64,000 bases of DNA, taken from Catonia carolina. Its lineage: Eukaryota > Arthropoda > Insecta > Hemiptera > Achilidae. Below the pieces are notes generated by a model. The model was not told the DNA's origin. It saw only the letters and a program-made list of their open reading frames with translations, and ran no database searches. A program made the translations under genes and the position numbers. This document shows positions 11,801 through 26,500 of this stretch, in pieces; the stretch's first letter is position 1, and every line of letters starts with the position of its first letter. Location: the NCBI GenBank assembly GCA_035578175.1, contig JAQMRL010000003.1, positions 84,703,969-84,767,968 of the forward strand. The letters run 5' to 3'.

Positions 11801-14800
11801 GTACACAGATTGCACAAGTACTTTTCTGGTGAGGTCTTCATTCTGGTCAATGCCTTCTTAAACATTAGATATCTAAGAATAGCACTGCTTGAAGAAAAAG
11901 AAAATGTTATCTTTGAATGAAGGATGTTAGAATTTGTACATTTTTTACGATACTTGTAATCCTCTAACACAAGGGTTATCAATGATTTTGGCACATCCTA
12001 GTCCCCATTTAACACTCACATGAGATTTCAGCCCCATAAATAAATACATTAAAATATAAACATACAATACTATGCCGTTCCGTTTAAATCAATACGTCCA
12101 ACTTAACCGTTATGGCTCCGGCTGTTCTGCTTCTAAAACACAGCGACCATATTACATTCCTCTTTTATGACGTTATATTCATATAGTTCGACATTACTTG
12201 TGAAAACCCATTTGTAAATAATGGGTCATAATTTTATCTAGACATACATACATTTCACAATTCTGTAGATTGCAGGAAAATGACTAGTTTGGGAAGACTG
12301 TAGGTGGTATTTCTTCATCCGCCACTCCCTTCCCCCCTTTTATTCAATGTACAATTGCTCAACTGTTTATAACAAGAGCGATTTCCTATAGAAAAACGTC
12401 ACAGCTTTCACACAAACTAAGAATCGTGTTTGTATATTGATTTATGGACGGCCTGCATGCGATACCTGTTTACATAAAATTTTTTCAACAATCTAGCCTA
12501 CCCACCATACTAAAACGATAATAAAATATTTCCCTGTCAACATATTCTATTTCTGTAAATGCTATTAGTTGTGTTGAAGAATTCTCTACAAAATAAATAA
12601 AATAATAACCAGTTTCAGACTTATACTGATCTCAATGCAACAAGTTTTATCACGTACTGCACTACACTATACTGTAGCCACTAAAGTAGCTTTGCGCAGC
12701 ACATGGGTTAAAATATGTTTTACATTATTGTAATTAACACTTTTATTGTAGTTAGATTTTTAACCCCTTCACTGCCAAGTTATAAAACTGTGGGTTAACC
12801 AGTGAGCTAAATTTTTTAAATATTTTTTTGGATGCATTTTAATTTTTCCTAGTTTTATCAATTAAAATTATTTCTTTGTAGCAGGTTTATTAAAATTTAT
12901 ATTAGATTTATACCACTACTTGTATTACTAAAATCATGAACAACATGAATAAATTTATTGGAAGCCTACTGGTAGCTTTCCAAAGTAGGTCTAACCTTTT
13001 TACGTCATTTAGTTGGAGGTTTAATTAATTACACTAGATTGTTCTTCCATGGCAATCACAATCACTATCGGCTAAATCACAATCTGAGAGGAATAAAAAA
13101 AAATTAGTATCATTATCGACGCCATTTCATGTTCACAAACTAAACAGGCCACACAGAAATGTAAATATCTCTTTACTACGTACTTGATTTCATCAATAAA
13201 GAAGAAAAAACTCAAAAGTAAATCCGTAAATACAGTTGGTAAGACTTACTGAAGGCAATTCAAACACTTTCAATGCCAATCGAGTTGAATCGTGTATGGC
13301 AATACGATTTAAAACTTCAACACGAGTTAACTCATGTTTGGCGTGTAAGCATGGTAAGCCCACTACGTGTATACTCGTGTTTGGCAGTGAAAGGGTTAAT
13401 TCAACGCAAAATTCTTAAATAAACTATTCTGTATTAATATAGGTGCCAGATGATGCTTCAAGATATTAAATTATCTTTCGTTTGTAACATAATACCTTAA
13501 GGTATCATCATATCTACATGTTTCCTGCAGATTTTATTTAAACTACAGAATTTTACAATTTTACTGAATGTTTAACAGTCATTTAAACTGATCCGACAAT
13601 TTCTGGTAATCTGTTACCGGAAATCTTTGAAGTGTCCATTTGGACAACATAGTGTAATTATAAATGATATAATGGAAAGAATTTTCAGATATAAAATTCA
13701 TAAATAATAATAAAACCAACAAATCATATAAAACCATACATTTAGCTTATGAATCAAAGGTAATAAGAAATATCATTAAGCTTATATGGATATGCAGGTT
13801 GGAATCACCCGAAATTTTTTTCTTTTATGTTGAACATGTTTGAACAGGATTGTAGCGATATCACAGTAATTAACAATCTATATTATTACACATAATTTTG
13901 AATAACTAATGAGTACCACTGCTTGTTTTTAATTTCTATATTGATACCAATTGTGAATTAGTTTTATAATGTTTATTTCAGCTGAGTGTGTCTGAAAGTA
14001 TTTGTATTTTCACATCTTATCATAGTTTGACTGAATTGTTAATCACATTCAGTATTCATCACATTCCCTGAAAGCTCTCCTTTGTTCCACATTGAAAACT
14101 CTTATTTAACAAACTGTACGAGATAGCAAAGGCAATTCTTGAGTGTCATGATACAAGTGATGCAGCTCCTACGCACATTACACAATTGGTAAGATTTGCA
14201 GATCTATAATAGTACTGTTAGATCATTAATTAAAAAAGGTTATGTTGCTTAATCGACCTTTAATTATGACTAATGCTTGAAAAATTAAAAAGATATATCA
14301 ACTCCATAATATAAGAGTGGTGTTACATACTTGGGAAAATATCTGGAATAAAGCTTATTAAGATACAGGAGAAAATAATAAATGGAAGATAAATACAGTA
14401 ATCCTGTGTTATTCAGTTTTGATTATTTGCAGTTACTTTTTGAAATAAAAGTATATTAACCCTTTTTAAGAGCTACAAGTCAATATTACAGTCATAAAAA
14501 TAAATACTTTATAAAACAGCCGTAAGCCAATATATTGGCTCCATTTTTCTTTTTCAAATACAAACTTATTTTTTTACTTATTTCAACAAATTTTGTTCAA
14601 TTTTTAAGAGAAATAATCATAATTAACCCTTTTAAGGCCAGACAAACAAAATGAGTTGTACCAAAGAGGACAAGAGTTTTAAAAGCAGTTGTAGTTGAAA
14701 AAGGACCGGCTTAAAATGTAACTTTAACAAGGCTTTATTTACTTGTATGATCCTCGCCCAAAAATTTGAATATTTTGATAAATATTTTAGTTTTTTCCTA

Positions 14801-17800
14801 ATTTATTAGACATTAATTTGCCATAGGAATAAATCCAATGGTTACAGAGCAAAAAATTTGAAAGAGGAAATTGGGTAGAACAAAAAGTGTTTTTTTTTAA
14901 TTTGAAATAAAATTAAGTAATTAAATAAAAATATTACCATTTTTTTTGTAGCTACTACTAAAATGCATGTTCTTTTTTATACAAACCCTGAAAATTTGGT
15001 AATGATATTTTAAAAATGAATGTTTACGATGTTTTGAAAAATTGGCTATAGGGCTATTTTGTTTTGCAATATTTATTAACGGGATTGAATGATTCAATAT
15101 CTTTTATTTTTGTAAGTTATTGTGTTTAATTTTTAATAATTGAAAATTGTACAACATAAGAAATAGGAACGTAGCAGCAAATACGAAAAAATATCACAAC
15201 CAAAACAGACTACAAGAATGAACCGCAAACAGCACAATATGTTACAAGTCAATCAGCTGACTATCCACAGCCTACTTGATTTCAAAACATTGATCAACAT
15301 CTTGTAATAACAATATTTTAAAAATATTTTAGTAAACCATCACCAAAATTATAATTTTTTTTTTTTAATTACTAATGTGTGTACGTTGCTATCTGTTCCA
15401 ATTCAGAACAATAAGCAACCCCATGACCCAATGAGATGAGGATGATATGTATGACATGTAAATGAGGTATAGTCTTGAACAGACTCAGGCTGACCATTCC
15501 AGAGAGAGTATGGTTAATTGAACCCCAACCATCAAAGTACACCAGTAACTACTGTCTAGCACTCAAATCTGTATAAAAGTAACTATTTTTACAAGAATTT
15601 GAACCAGGAACCTTCGTCTCTGAAAATCAGCAGTTGAACAGCTGATTTTGGCGATGGCTTTACCTCTAGGCCAACCCGGTGGGTTATTATAAATTATAAT
15701 TATTTTTCTTTAAATTTTTTTTTTGTAATCCCTAATTTGTGTACGTTGCAATCTGTTCAATTTAGAACAATAAGCAACCCCATGACCCAATGAGATGAGG
15801 ATGATGTGTATGACATGTAAATGAGGTGTAGTCTTGTACAGACTCAGGTCGACCATTCCTGAGAGAATATGGTTAATTGAACCCCAACCATCAAAGTACA
15901 CCGGTAACCACTGCCTAGCATTCAAATCCGTATAAAAGTAACTACCTTTAATAGGATTTGAACCAGGAAACTTCGTCTCCAAAAATCAGCTGTTAAAATG
16001 GTGTACAATTTATTAAAATACATAAAAAATTAAGTTAATAATTGAAAAATAAAATGAAGCAGTTTTATCGGCTCATGGCCTTTTTGGCGTAACATTTACA
16101 GAGCCGACAAATTAGCTCGGGGCCTTAAAAAGAGTTAAAGTTTTTGGAGATGGTTTGCCAAAGATTTAAAAAAAATTGTTATATTATAAGGTCTATGGCC
16201 AGTCAGCTAACTGACTTTTAATACAGAACACTTTAAACCATTGAATTTATTTTTATGGCAAATTAACGTACAATAAATTAAGAAGAAAACTAACAAATAT
16301 TATCAAAATATTCCAATTTTTGGCCTAGCAACAAACAATTACATATAACCTCGTTAAAGTATCCTTTTAAGCCCAGCATTTTTCATCAACAGCTGCTTTC
16401 AAAACTGAGGCTTTTTCGGTAGATAATTTTTTTGTCTGGCATTTAAAAGGTTATACTGTAAAAATAATAAACAAATATTGATCATTCCATTGTATTTCCT
16501 GCTATCAACATAAAACTCACAAGGAGTAAATGCTGTATTATTTTAAAAAATTGTAGCATTTTAAATTCTCTACAACTTTTATTATATACATTTTTACGCT
16601 AAAATACATATTAAAGCCGCAATCTTTAAAAACTATTTTTTAATATGAAAACAGCCTCACCAAGAATTTCAACAAATATAGCGCCTACCCTATCTTGTAG
16701 AGCATAAAAAATGTAGTAAACCAGGCAATTTAAAAAAATATCGTAGGACCAGTTTTTGAGAAAATCGCAAAAAGTGAAAAAGACACGAATAAATTACTAC
16801 TTCCGGTTGACCAATTTTGATGAAAATGTTCGTGTCAGGTCCGGTAGTAGTATCTACTAAGTTTCAAGTTCGTATGATGTTCCGTTCTTGATATATTCTG
16901 TTCGCACACACACAATCGCTAAAAACATATGTTTTGGGTTCAGGGGGTCTAAAAACGTGTAGATCCGGTGAAAACTTGATTTCGAAAAATCAACATGAAA
17001 ACAATACTTTCCTTCCTATATATTCATACAGGCAAGAGAAAGTAAAACAGGAATCAGAAGAGAAAATCAACAATACCTTAAATATAACTATAGTTGTTGA
17101 GTTAACTTAATAGACCAAACATATAATACATGACAGTTAAGTCATATTACAACTGAAAAAATAACCAGGTTAAAGAAATAACCAACATTAAAAAAAGAAG
17201 ATAACTACCTTCAAACAGTTTTAGCAATCAAAGTTTTAGAAGTGGAAAGATAAATACTAGTACTAAACTTATTAGTATGTATTAATTGCATGCTGAAAGA
17301 ACAACTTTAGTTTATCACAAAGATTTAATAGTAAACCATCACCAAGGAAACAACCCTGAATTCAATAACAATCAAAATATGAAGATGGAAAGAGTAGAAA
17401 ATTACAAGTACCTGAATATCTTTGGGCATCTAGCGAAGGAAAATAACCTTCCAAATAAAATCAAAAAATTTAATCACCATTTATAAACATGGTTATATTT
17501 TAGATTGATGTTTCAACACATTCATTGGAGAGTTCTGTACATAGTGTTCTTATTTTCAATTCTTTTGTCTTACATTCTGTCCACAATGGAGGTCAGTTCA
17601 CTTTTACATCCCTTGTAAGTAAAAACTTATTAAAAGTACAGAACACTTAACTGAAGCAGGAATTGAGAATATTTGTATAAAAACGACACTGGATTAAATT
17701 TTTCAAATATTTTAACAAATGTGTTATAATAAGCGAGTGTAAAATTATTAAAAATAATTTAAAGAAAAAATGTGAAGAAAAATTTCAAGAAAAGTAACAG

Positions 17801-20800
17801 TTCAAAAACAAAATTACATTAACGGTAAGATTCAGAAGATGGATAAATTAAAAAATGTGTATACATGAATGAACGGAACAGTACATAAATGGTTTAGCAG
17901 GCAAAGTGTTAATTGACTCAGATTGGCCATTTTTACTACAGGGCAGTGCAAAACATTATCAAAACGAACAACTGTAATAATAAATTAATTTATACTTACC
18001 GAGATTTATAATTAAAAAAAGGGACAAACAAAAATAATTCCATACTCCATCTTTTGTTAGTGAACATTCTGCATAGCCTTCTTTGAAGAAATAATATTAT
18101 AATAAATTAAAATAGGTAACATAATTTGAAAGTAGTAAATAAAAAATAAAAAAATTAACTTATATTTAAAAACGACTATTTATTTACCAAAATAATTTGA
18201 AAAGTTAAAAGTATAAAAAATAATAACAGTTAAACTAAATAAAAAGTTTTACTACATTTCGCAATAGTTTATACACAATGAGAAGAAACAATTTTAATAA
18301 CGATTACCTTTCGCACTGTTTTTAGTTGTTGAAGGAGCTTGATGTCTGCAACTAGAACACGTCCAAGTGAATCTTGGATATTTTCTTAGAGGGGGTGAGA
18401 TGCAATCCAAATGGAATCCATTGTTACATTCATCACAGACAGCGAGCTCTCCCTTTGTTCTACAAACTTTGCATCTACCCATTACACCGGATGGTTCCCT
18501 GTTTTACAAAAAAACAAAAAACATAAGAAATCTCTTTCATGAGACATCATTTATCATGGTCATCTCTTCATGGTCTCATGGCCGGTGGCAATTTTTAAAA
18601 AGGTTCACCTATCACTTATGGCAAAAACCGTTAGTGATTTCTGTGTCTACTCTTTGAAAGTAATCGAATAACACTATTTTTGTTTACAAATTCTGACTGA
18701 ATTCTTGACTACCTGTTTTGGGTCACTTCCGGCTGAAACCTGAAATTCAAACCCAATGATTTCCGTATTTACTCTTCAAGAGGATTCAATGCCATTATTT
18801 TCCAAATAGTCACAGGTATAAGTCACCATGTGACTTCTACCTGTTCCCTAAGGTGAAATCTGCATTAAAAGGAACAAGATTTGAATCTGTGGAAGCTGTA
18901 AAAGAGAAAACGGCACGTGTCCTGAAGGAGCTGACAGAAGATGACTTCCAGCACTGTTTCCAACGATGGAAAATTCGCATGGAGCGTTGTAGGGATAGAG
19001 GAGTGTATATTGAAGGTGACAGTAAGTGATTATGTATAATATTAAAATGAATTTTTTTACGTTGGTCTCGTTATTAAATAGCCACACCTCGTATTTTTTA
19101 CAAAAATTTGTCAAGTTCGTTTGGTTTTTTTTTTTAATTTTTATTTGTGAATGAATCTGTCGACACAAACTATAATGGTGATGATATCCAGGTCAAAGGA
19201 AGTTAGGTTGGGTGGTTATATCCCGGGCCAGTACTGTACAGGCCTAAGAGGCACTGTTTTACAAAAGACTTCCAAAAGAATATTTTCCTTTAGATTGCAC
19301 TACAATATAATACTGTAGAATGTTATTACCACTATTTGTTGTTTTTTATGTACATGATAAATTTCATCTTTTTGGTGAAATGTTTAACATTCTGTTTATA
19401 AAATCATTTGTACCTAAAAAAAAGTATTTACCCACGACTATTTTTGATAATCCATATTACCATGTACAATATTTTGTCACATCAGGTTAAATTTAATGCT
19501 TTAGTAGATTTTTATACAAATACGTCATTAAAAAAATGTTGTTTTTAAACGCTAAGCGTCTCTAAAAACAATTTTTTTTAAATCTTACTCTTTCTCAACA
19601 GTACTATTTTTCACATTAAAACAAGCAAAAATCAAGATAGTCATATTAATAAGAGCTGTATAATACAAATCAACAAGTTTAAAACCCAACATATGCAGTT
19701 ATAAAAGATGAAAGAATAAACCTTGACTAGTCAAAATCCATTCAATAATTAAGAACAATTTACAAAAACTTACTTTTTATCATCATCATCAGGTTTCTCA
19801 CTAACAGGGGTGGTGGCATTAGGCCTATACCTTTTGTTTTTCTTTTTAGCATTCGCTTTGTCCTTTTTCTGCTGACAGTTTGGACAGAACCAATCACCTT
19901 CTGGCACTCTCTGAAATTAATCAACATCAGACAAAATTTACATTAGATTGACCGAATAAAATACTGCATTCCAACCAAATTTTTGCATCATTTTCCTTGA
20001 TACAATATGCATTTTCAACAAAGTTCTAAATAGATTAGCATGAAAAAGTGCTGAAACAGTTTAACTATGTTCGAGTCAGAATATCAAAATTAATTAGCAT
20101 CGATACAAACAGTTCGAGCTCAGAATATCAAAATTAATTAGCATCGATACTGCTGTTTTATCATGGTTCCTGTGAAGAATTCCAATACTTATTTTTTTTA
20201 CTTTCTCTTGCCTATATATGAATATATAGGAAGGAAAGTATTATTTTCATGTCGATTTTTTGAAATCGAGTTTTCACCGGTTCTATACGTTTTCAGACCC
20301 CCTGAACCCAAAAAACACGTTTTTAGCGATTGGTCTGTGTGTGTGTGTGAACAGAATATCTCAAGAACGGATCCTCGTATGAACTTGAAACTTAAGTTAG
20401 ACACCACTACCGGACCCGACACGAACATTTTCATCAAAATCGGTTGGTCAACCAGAAGTAGTAGTTTATTCGTGTAATTTTTCACGTTTTTGCAATTTTC
20501 TCAAAAACTGGTCCTACCATTTTTTTTTAAAAATCACCACGTTTACTAAATTTTTTATGCTTTACAAGATAGGGTAGGCATCATGTCAGCTGAAATTCTT
20601 GGAGAGGTTGTTTTCACGTAAAAAAAATCGTTTTTTTTAAAGATTGCTACTTTAATATGTATTTTAGCGCAAAAGGGTATATAATAAATGTTGTAGACAA
20701 TTTAAAATCCTACAACTTTTATTTCAAACTTTCTTTTGTATAATGCTTAGTTTAACGGTAATTAGCAATTTTTTTTGCTCACAAAAACGTGTGAAAAATC

Positions 20801-23506
20801 AATTTTTTTAAGATTTCGGCCTTAGTATGCATAACAACAAAAGTGCATATTAATTAAATTGTAGTTGTAGATAGACCTAGTAGGAAGTAGGATGTTTCAA
20901 ATTTTAAATACCGTATTGCATCAAATTTAAGATGCCATCGAATTTAAGACGCACCCCAAAATATAATCATATTTTGTGGGAAAAAATAAAGGAAGGTAAA
21001 ATTAACTTACACAATAAGTAGGTATTAAAAAAAATTTAATTATGTGCTGAAAGTGTTGAGTTGTACATCTCCTTAAAATAAATGACAGTAATTGCAGTTA
21101 GTTTATAAACTTAATTAATTAATATTTAAAACTTTGATGATCCTCTTGTGAGTTCCAATAAGAGTTGTAATTAGGTAATTAAAAATACAAAATATGGGAA
21201 TGGGTTGAACGAGGATTCGCTACAAACATGGATGTATTGTTTGAACTTGGCCACTGAGGCATTAGTAAACTCTTACCACCACACACAAATACATATTATA
21301 ACTGCTTTTTTCTTACATTTCAATTGAAAGTCAAAACTTGGTCCGCGTGTTTGTGAGTTGTGAGTAAAGTAGTAAGGGTTCCGTAAACCTAAGCGGCCTA
21401 ATTGCTTCATACATAACAAGTATAAATACCTGTATTGAAATACAGTGAATTTAAGACGCACCCTGATTATGCAAACGAAGATATTGCAAAAAAATCTTAA
21501 GTTCAATGCAATACGGTAATTTGAAAAATTACTGAAGATGTGCATTTCATGCACGAAAGCACTATAATTGGTAAGTGTTTACTGTTTAATGTATTAAACT
21601 GGTGGTTTAAAGAAATATATATTTTGATTATCAATATTTTACAGCTGTTAAAAATACCTTTATCAGGATGTTTGATAAGATAATAAATGAACTTTGACCA
21701 AAAATTAAAACTATAATAATTTTTAACAACTAAAATGTAAATAACACAATAAAATCAAAGAAATTCAAAACACTCACCGTTAATTTTGGTCTTAAACAAT
21801 ACATATGGTATCCTTTATTGCACGAATCACATAATAACATTTTCTCAGGATCCCGTTGTTTGCACACTCTACAGCTGTAGATTTTCAATGCCGATCTTGA
21901 CCAATTTATACTGCTTTCTAAAAAAAATTAAAAAATGAAACCAATAAAATTATATAAATTACAAAAAACTTAAACAAATTCTTAAAAACTTATCAATATT
22001 TCCATTATTTCTTATCAATTAATTTTTTTAAACTTTTTTACAGTGGATGAAAATGATAGTACAAGGAAGAGTCAAATAAAAAACGGATTTTTTTTAAATA
22101 ATTTTTTTAAGAATGATAGAATTTGAAAACAATTTTTTTACACAGTTCTCTTGTACTGAAGATATTTTTATTTACCAGCGCTTTGGAAGTTGTTTGATTC
22201 CATCATAAAAAATTGAAGGCAGAGTCTTTACAAATTGCGTACAAAGTTCAACCTCTTCATCGCTATTGATCCTTTGACCTCCTAAAGCTTTTCACCATCC
22301 AAACAGAAATGGTAATCACACAGTGATAAATCTGGGCTATATAATGGACGTTCTAGTCGATCCCAGTGAATTTCTTCCAATTTGGTCTGGTTTACATGCG
22401 CTGTGTGAGGTCTTGCATCATCATGAAGGAGGATGACACTTCTGATTGGGAAATGCTGTCTTTTGCTTTGATGTGCATCTTTTCTGCCCATAATAGACAG
22501 GCGGAGAGTCAAATTATTTACTCTCAATCTGTTCGTTGCAGGGCTAAAATAAATAGTTCTGTTTCTTATCAGTGGTCAGTCAATTAAATGACTGAATCAT
22601 TTAAGCACAGAAGAGGTAGAGGCATAAAAGAAACTAATCAGAGTTATCTCCTCTGAAAGTAATGAATTTCATTATACAACCAGACCCTGTGGTGAATCAA
22701 GTGAAGGTGTCATTTGGAGAGTGAAAAATATGCACTTTTCAGAGGGCCCGGCATGCTGATAAGCATACTTTTCCATTCAGTGAGGAAGGCATGGTAAACC
22801 ACATCACTCCTCGTTTTACTTAGTAAAACTTCTACAGGTTCAAACCAGCTTTTTGGCTGATGACCTAAACTACAACATACATCTTTTGTTTTGTTGCCTT
22901 TTGTCATCCCGTGACTTAAGACATACTGAAGAAGCAATTTCGTTGACAGTGCCAGATGTAGCATTACAAATGTACAAGGTGATAATGCTCCTAATACAGG
23001 TTAGCCAACCATGTGTTTATAATCTGACTGCTATTGATAATTATGTAAACATTTATAATTAAATTCTTACTTTTTGTAAATTATTAAACTGGCTAATTCT
23101 AAATAAAATCTTTTTTCTAGATTATTGAATAAAATAACTTAAAAATTTCAGCTAATAATTAAAACTCAGCTGTTAATTTAGTGATGGAAGTTTTCATGTT
23201 TAAATGAATCAAAAGAGAGTTGAAAAATTACAAAAACATTGATTAAAATTTTAAAATAAAGAAATATCTTTGCAGATCTTGAAATAAGTTCAAAAGACAT
23301 ATTTACCATCCAATATTGTTTGAAAAAAATTCCAAAATTATTTGAAAGTTAAAAAAATTATCAAACAAAAAGTAATTAATATAAATGAATGCATATTTGA
23401 TTTGGCGTGCTGTTGACTGGGGCAGTTTGAAGAGAAAGGTTGTTTGTGCGCCATTTGATTTATGAAAATGTATTAAATAAATATAATAATCTTATCATTA
23501 CTCATA

Positions 23507-23550
<44 letters not shown>

Positions 23551-26500
23551 TTCTTTTTTGTTTAACTTCCGACTATTCCGCAATTACTGCTAATGCAGAC
23601 AGTGAAGGATGAAATGACTTTTGTAATGTATGAAAATATGCTGTGCCTGAATGGGATTCAAATCCAAAGGGATACCCATAGGTCTATCTCTGACTTAATA
23701 CTCACAGCGTAAAGTCATAGATAGACCTACGAAATGAAAATTGAGTGAAAGAACACTATTTAATTAAATTACGGCGAGAAATATATTAAAATACAAACGG
23801 GACAACATTGAACGATATTTTTAAGACGAGCGATGGACTTCAGAAACAGTAAGTATAGAACATTAACCGGTAAACTATAAAATATTAATTCATTAACAGC
23901 TGAGATAGACTTTACAAAATATATTTTAATAATAATAATAATAATAATTAGTTATTATTCTACATACTAAATTTCAATTTTTTTTAAAAGCCAGTCAGAT
24001 TAAATTAAAATTTAATTTATAAACCGATTTTCTTTTGTTTTATTTTGATTGTCATTTTTTTATATGTTAATAAGTTTGAAGTAAAATAAAAAATGTTACG
24101 CAGTCTTTTTCCAAAAGTTCCCTCATTGCATGGATGTTTCCTTCTGTGATGGAAGTTTGAGAACCCTGATCATGAGTTTGATTTTCCACCACTTCCCACT
24201 CTTTGGAAAATCTTTTGTGCTATTTGTACACGCGAGTTTTTGAGAAAGTTTCATCTCTTAATTGTCCTCATAAACAAGTTAAAATTTCTGAAGGTCTCAC
24301 GCCTCTCGTCAAAAACTTTATAATACGTTCTGCAACGGAAGTAGGAATCTCTTGCTAATTCATAGCTCTAGTATTAACTGGATGAGGATAACCTTGATAG
24401 GATATGGAAGGGAAGTGGAAGGGAAACCCAGATTCGTGGAACAGCAGCAGCGCCCTCTGACTCTCCTAATAAGATTGATAAAAAAATTCATGTTTATATT
24501 TGACTGTCCCTCATATATGGCCATCACTACTTTTAAAAGAACAGTTGAGTTTTTGTTAACGGTACAGCCAATTTAAGTCTCTTGATAATCTCTCCTTGTA
24601 CAATTTGGAGTTTTAATTCATTTTTAATTTGCAGCTAACTATGTACGACTACTAAAATATTTTTTGTTTATTAAAAAAATATATTTATCCAACCTTTCAC
24701 TGTAAAAAATGTTGCATCGCATTCAAATCGTCTAAACAAAGCTTAAAATATTGTATATACATAAACATGAAAAACGAAAACAACAAACCTAGTGTGTACA
24801 TGTGAATAAATAATTGTGATAAGCTATTCGAATACATTAATGATTCTTCCCAACGCTCGCGGATACTTGTTTTGTTGCGTTTTTTACGGTCTTCATTGGA
24901 TGATGAATTTGGTGAGGATGATGTGGATGATGATGATTCAGATTCCTGGTTGTTGATATCTTCATCATCTGCAAACAATGTTCAAAACGAACAGATCAGC
25001 ATTACCAAATCTTATCTTAATCCTTAAAACTAAACATTTCTTTTTTTGAAAAGTAACATTTTCTAGAGAACCACTACTCTTCAAATATATGAGGTGTATT
25101 TTTGGGCGCTACTATCCATGTTGCCTGAATCCGACTGTCTACATTAATTGACAATGCAGTCTGTCAATTCAGATACAGTCCGACAGGATGTCACGTACAC
25201 AACCTGGCAACATGGATAGAAGCCCCCCCCCCCGCATTACCCAGTCTATTTTTCAAATTTAAAAAATTCTACCACAACATTGGTCAATCAATATTTCATG
25301 TTATTAACATATTTGTACTAAGCTTTTTACACGGAATAAAACGATAGTTTGCCCATGCCAAACGATCAAGCAGTTACAGTGATAGCAAGGGTTCAGAATA
25401 TTGTTAATAAATCAAAATTTAAATAACGTATGAATTTAAAATTATGTACACGCTGTAAGAATATAATTCCATGTCTATGTTGTGTTAAAATTTCAATTTT
25501 TTGATCAAATAATTATCGAGTTACACGCCTCTACACGCATGAAATTTGTTGAGGTAGCAAAAAAACCGGTTTTTTTTGTCTTCCAACCTCGATATGAAAT
25601 TTTTAAACAACATTAAAAATATAGGACTATTATAGGTCAACACAGAATAAAATGAGCTAAATTTTGATAAAAAATATGTTGAAATCCGACTCGTAGTTTT
25701 GGAGATGCAAGGGTTCAAATTCGGGTGTCTATGACTATGAAACCGATAGTAGTAAGTGAGGGGAAGTTAGCTATCTCTTTCCAACCAGCAACGAATACAA
25801 CACGCTACTAGCAAATCTGAAAATGTTTTTACTTAACAAAAGTGTGTTAAGTTTTTAAACATCTCTTCGATTGAATCGAATTGAAATAACACTTAACCGA
25901 ACCCACTCACAATTTTAACAAACTACACAAAATAAAGTTATATGAACAGAGCCAACTGTGTTTATAACTGACTAGCTAGATAAAGATTTAAGGATAAACA
26001 AAATTGTAGCTATGTGATTTAATGTATGATTGTTTTCAACTTGAATAAACAATAAACTGTTGGCTTGGTTTGTTTATTTTTTTAATGAGAACAAGAAAAC
26101 TCAATTTTGAAAAATCAACATGAAAACAAAACTTTCCTTCCTATATTATACATCCTTTCCAGAAACACTACCAATGCTTTCTCCCCGGCGTCCAATATAT
26201 CAACTACTTGCTCCACAAGTGAAACAATTGCAGTTTTAGTTGATCTACCTTTTTGGAAACCATGCTGATCCTCTGAGATTATTAGGTTTTCAGTCAAGAA
26301 ACTGATTAACCTAATAAATACTACCTTTTCAAAAATTTTAAGCATAAAGCTTTTTAACATAAAGCTGAATGTAATGGGCAATGTCTGGAAATTCTAAGCT
26401 ATAAGAAGGCCTTGGAGCGAAAAAACACCCGAGACCTTTATTGTTCCTCACCCTCTGAAACCCCCAGGAAAAATCCGAAATCCGGGGTATGAACCCCGCA

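Larger units (their letters stand above)
14627..16450. mobile_element. Long inverted-repeat element, piggyBac-like end, with nested SINEs
   Basis: The left arm (about 14627-14870) and the reverse complement of the right arm (about 16240-16450) align over roughly 200 bp with scattered mismatches. Shared words in order are CCAGACAAA, a TTTTAAAAGCAG/TTTTGAAAGCAG pair, GGCTTAAAA, TTTAAC(A/G)AGG, GAATATTTTGATAA and TTAATTTGCCATA. The left end abuts TTAACCC. The right end reads GGTTAT, one base off TTAA. The interior holds the SINE pair at 15357-15997. The arms are diverged, so the element is old. Confidence 0.65.

Noticed and set aside
15710..15982. 90-codon minus-strand ORF
   Set aside because: It runs through SINE family D copy 2; copy 1 does not keep the frame.
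14458..16137. Second piggyBac-like pair of ends (TTAACCC at 14458, GAGTTAA at 16131-16137)
   Set aside because: It would interleave with, not nest inside, the better supported inverted repeat at 14627-16450, and the inner sequences do not pair.
25520..25718. Minus-strand ORF with hydrophobic run
   Set aside because: No similarity and no splice or start context; AT-rich chance frame.
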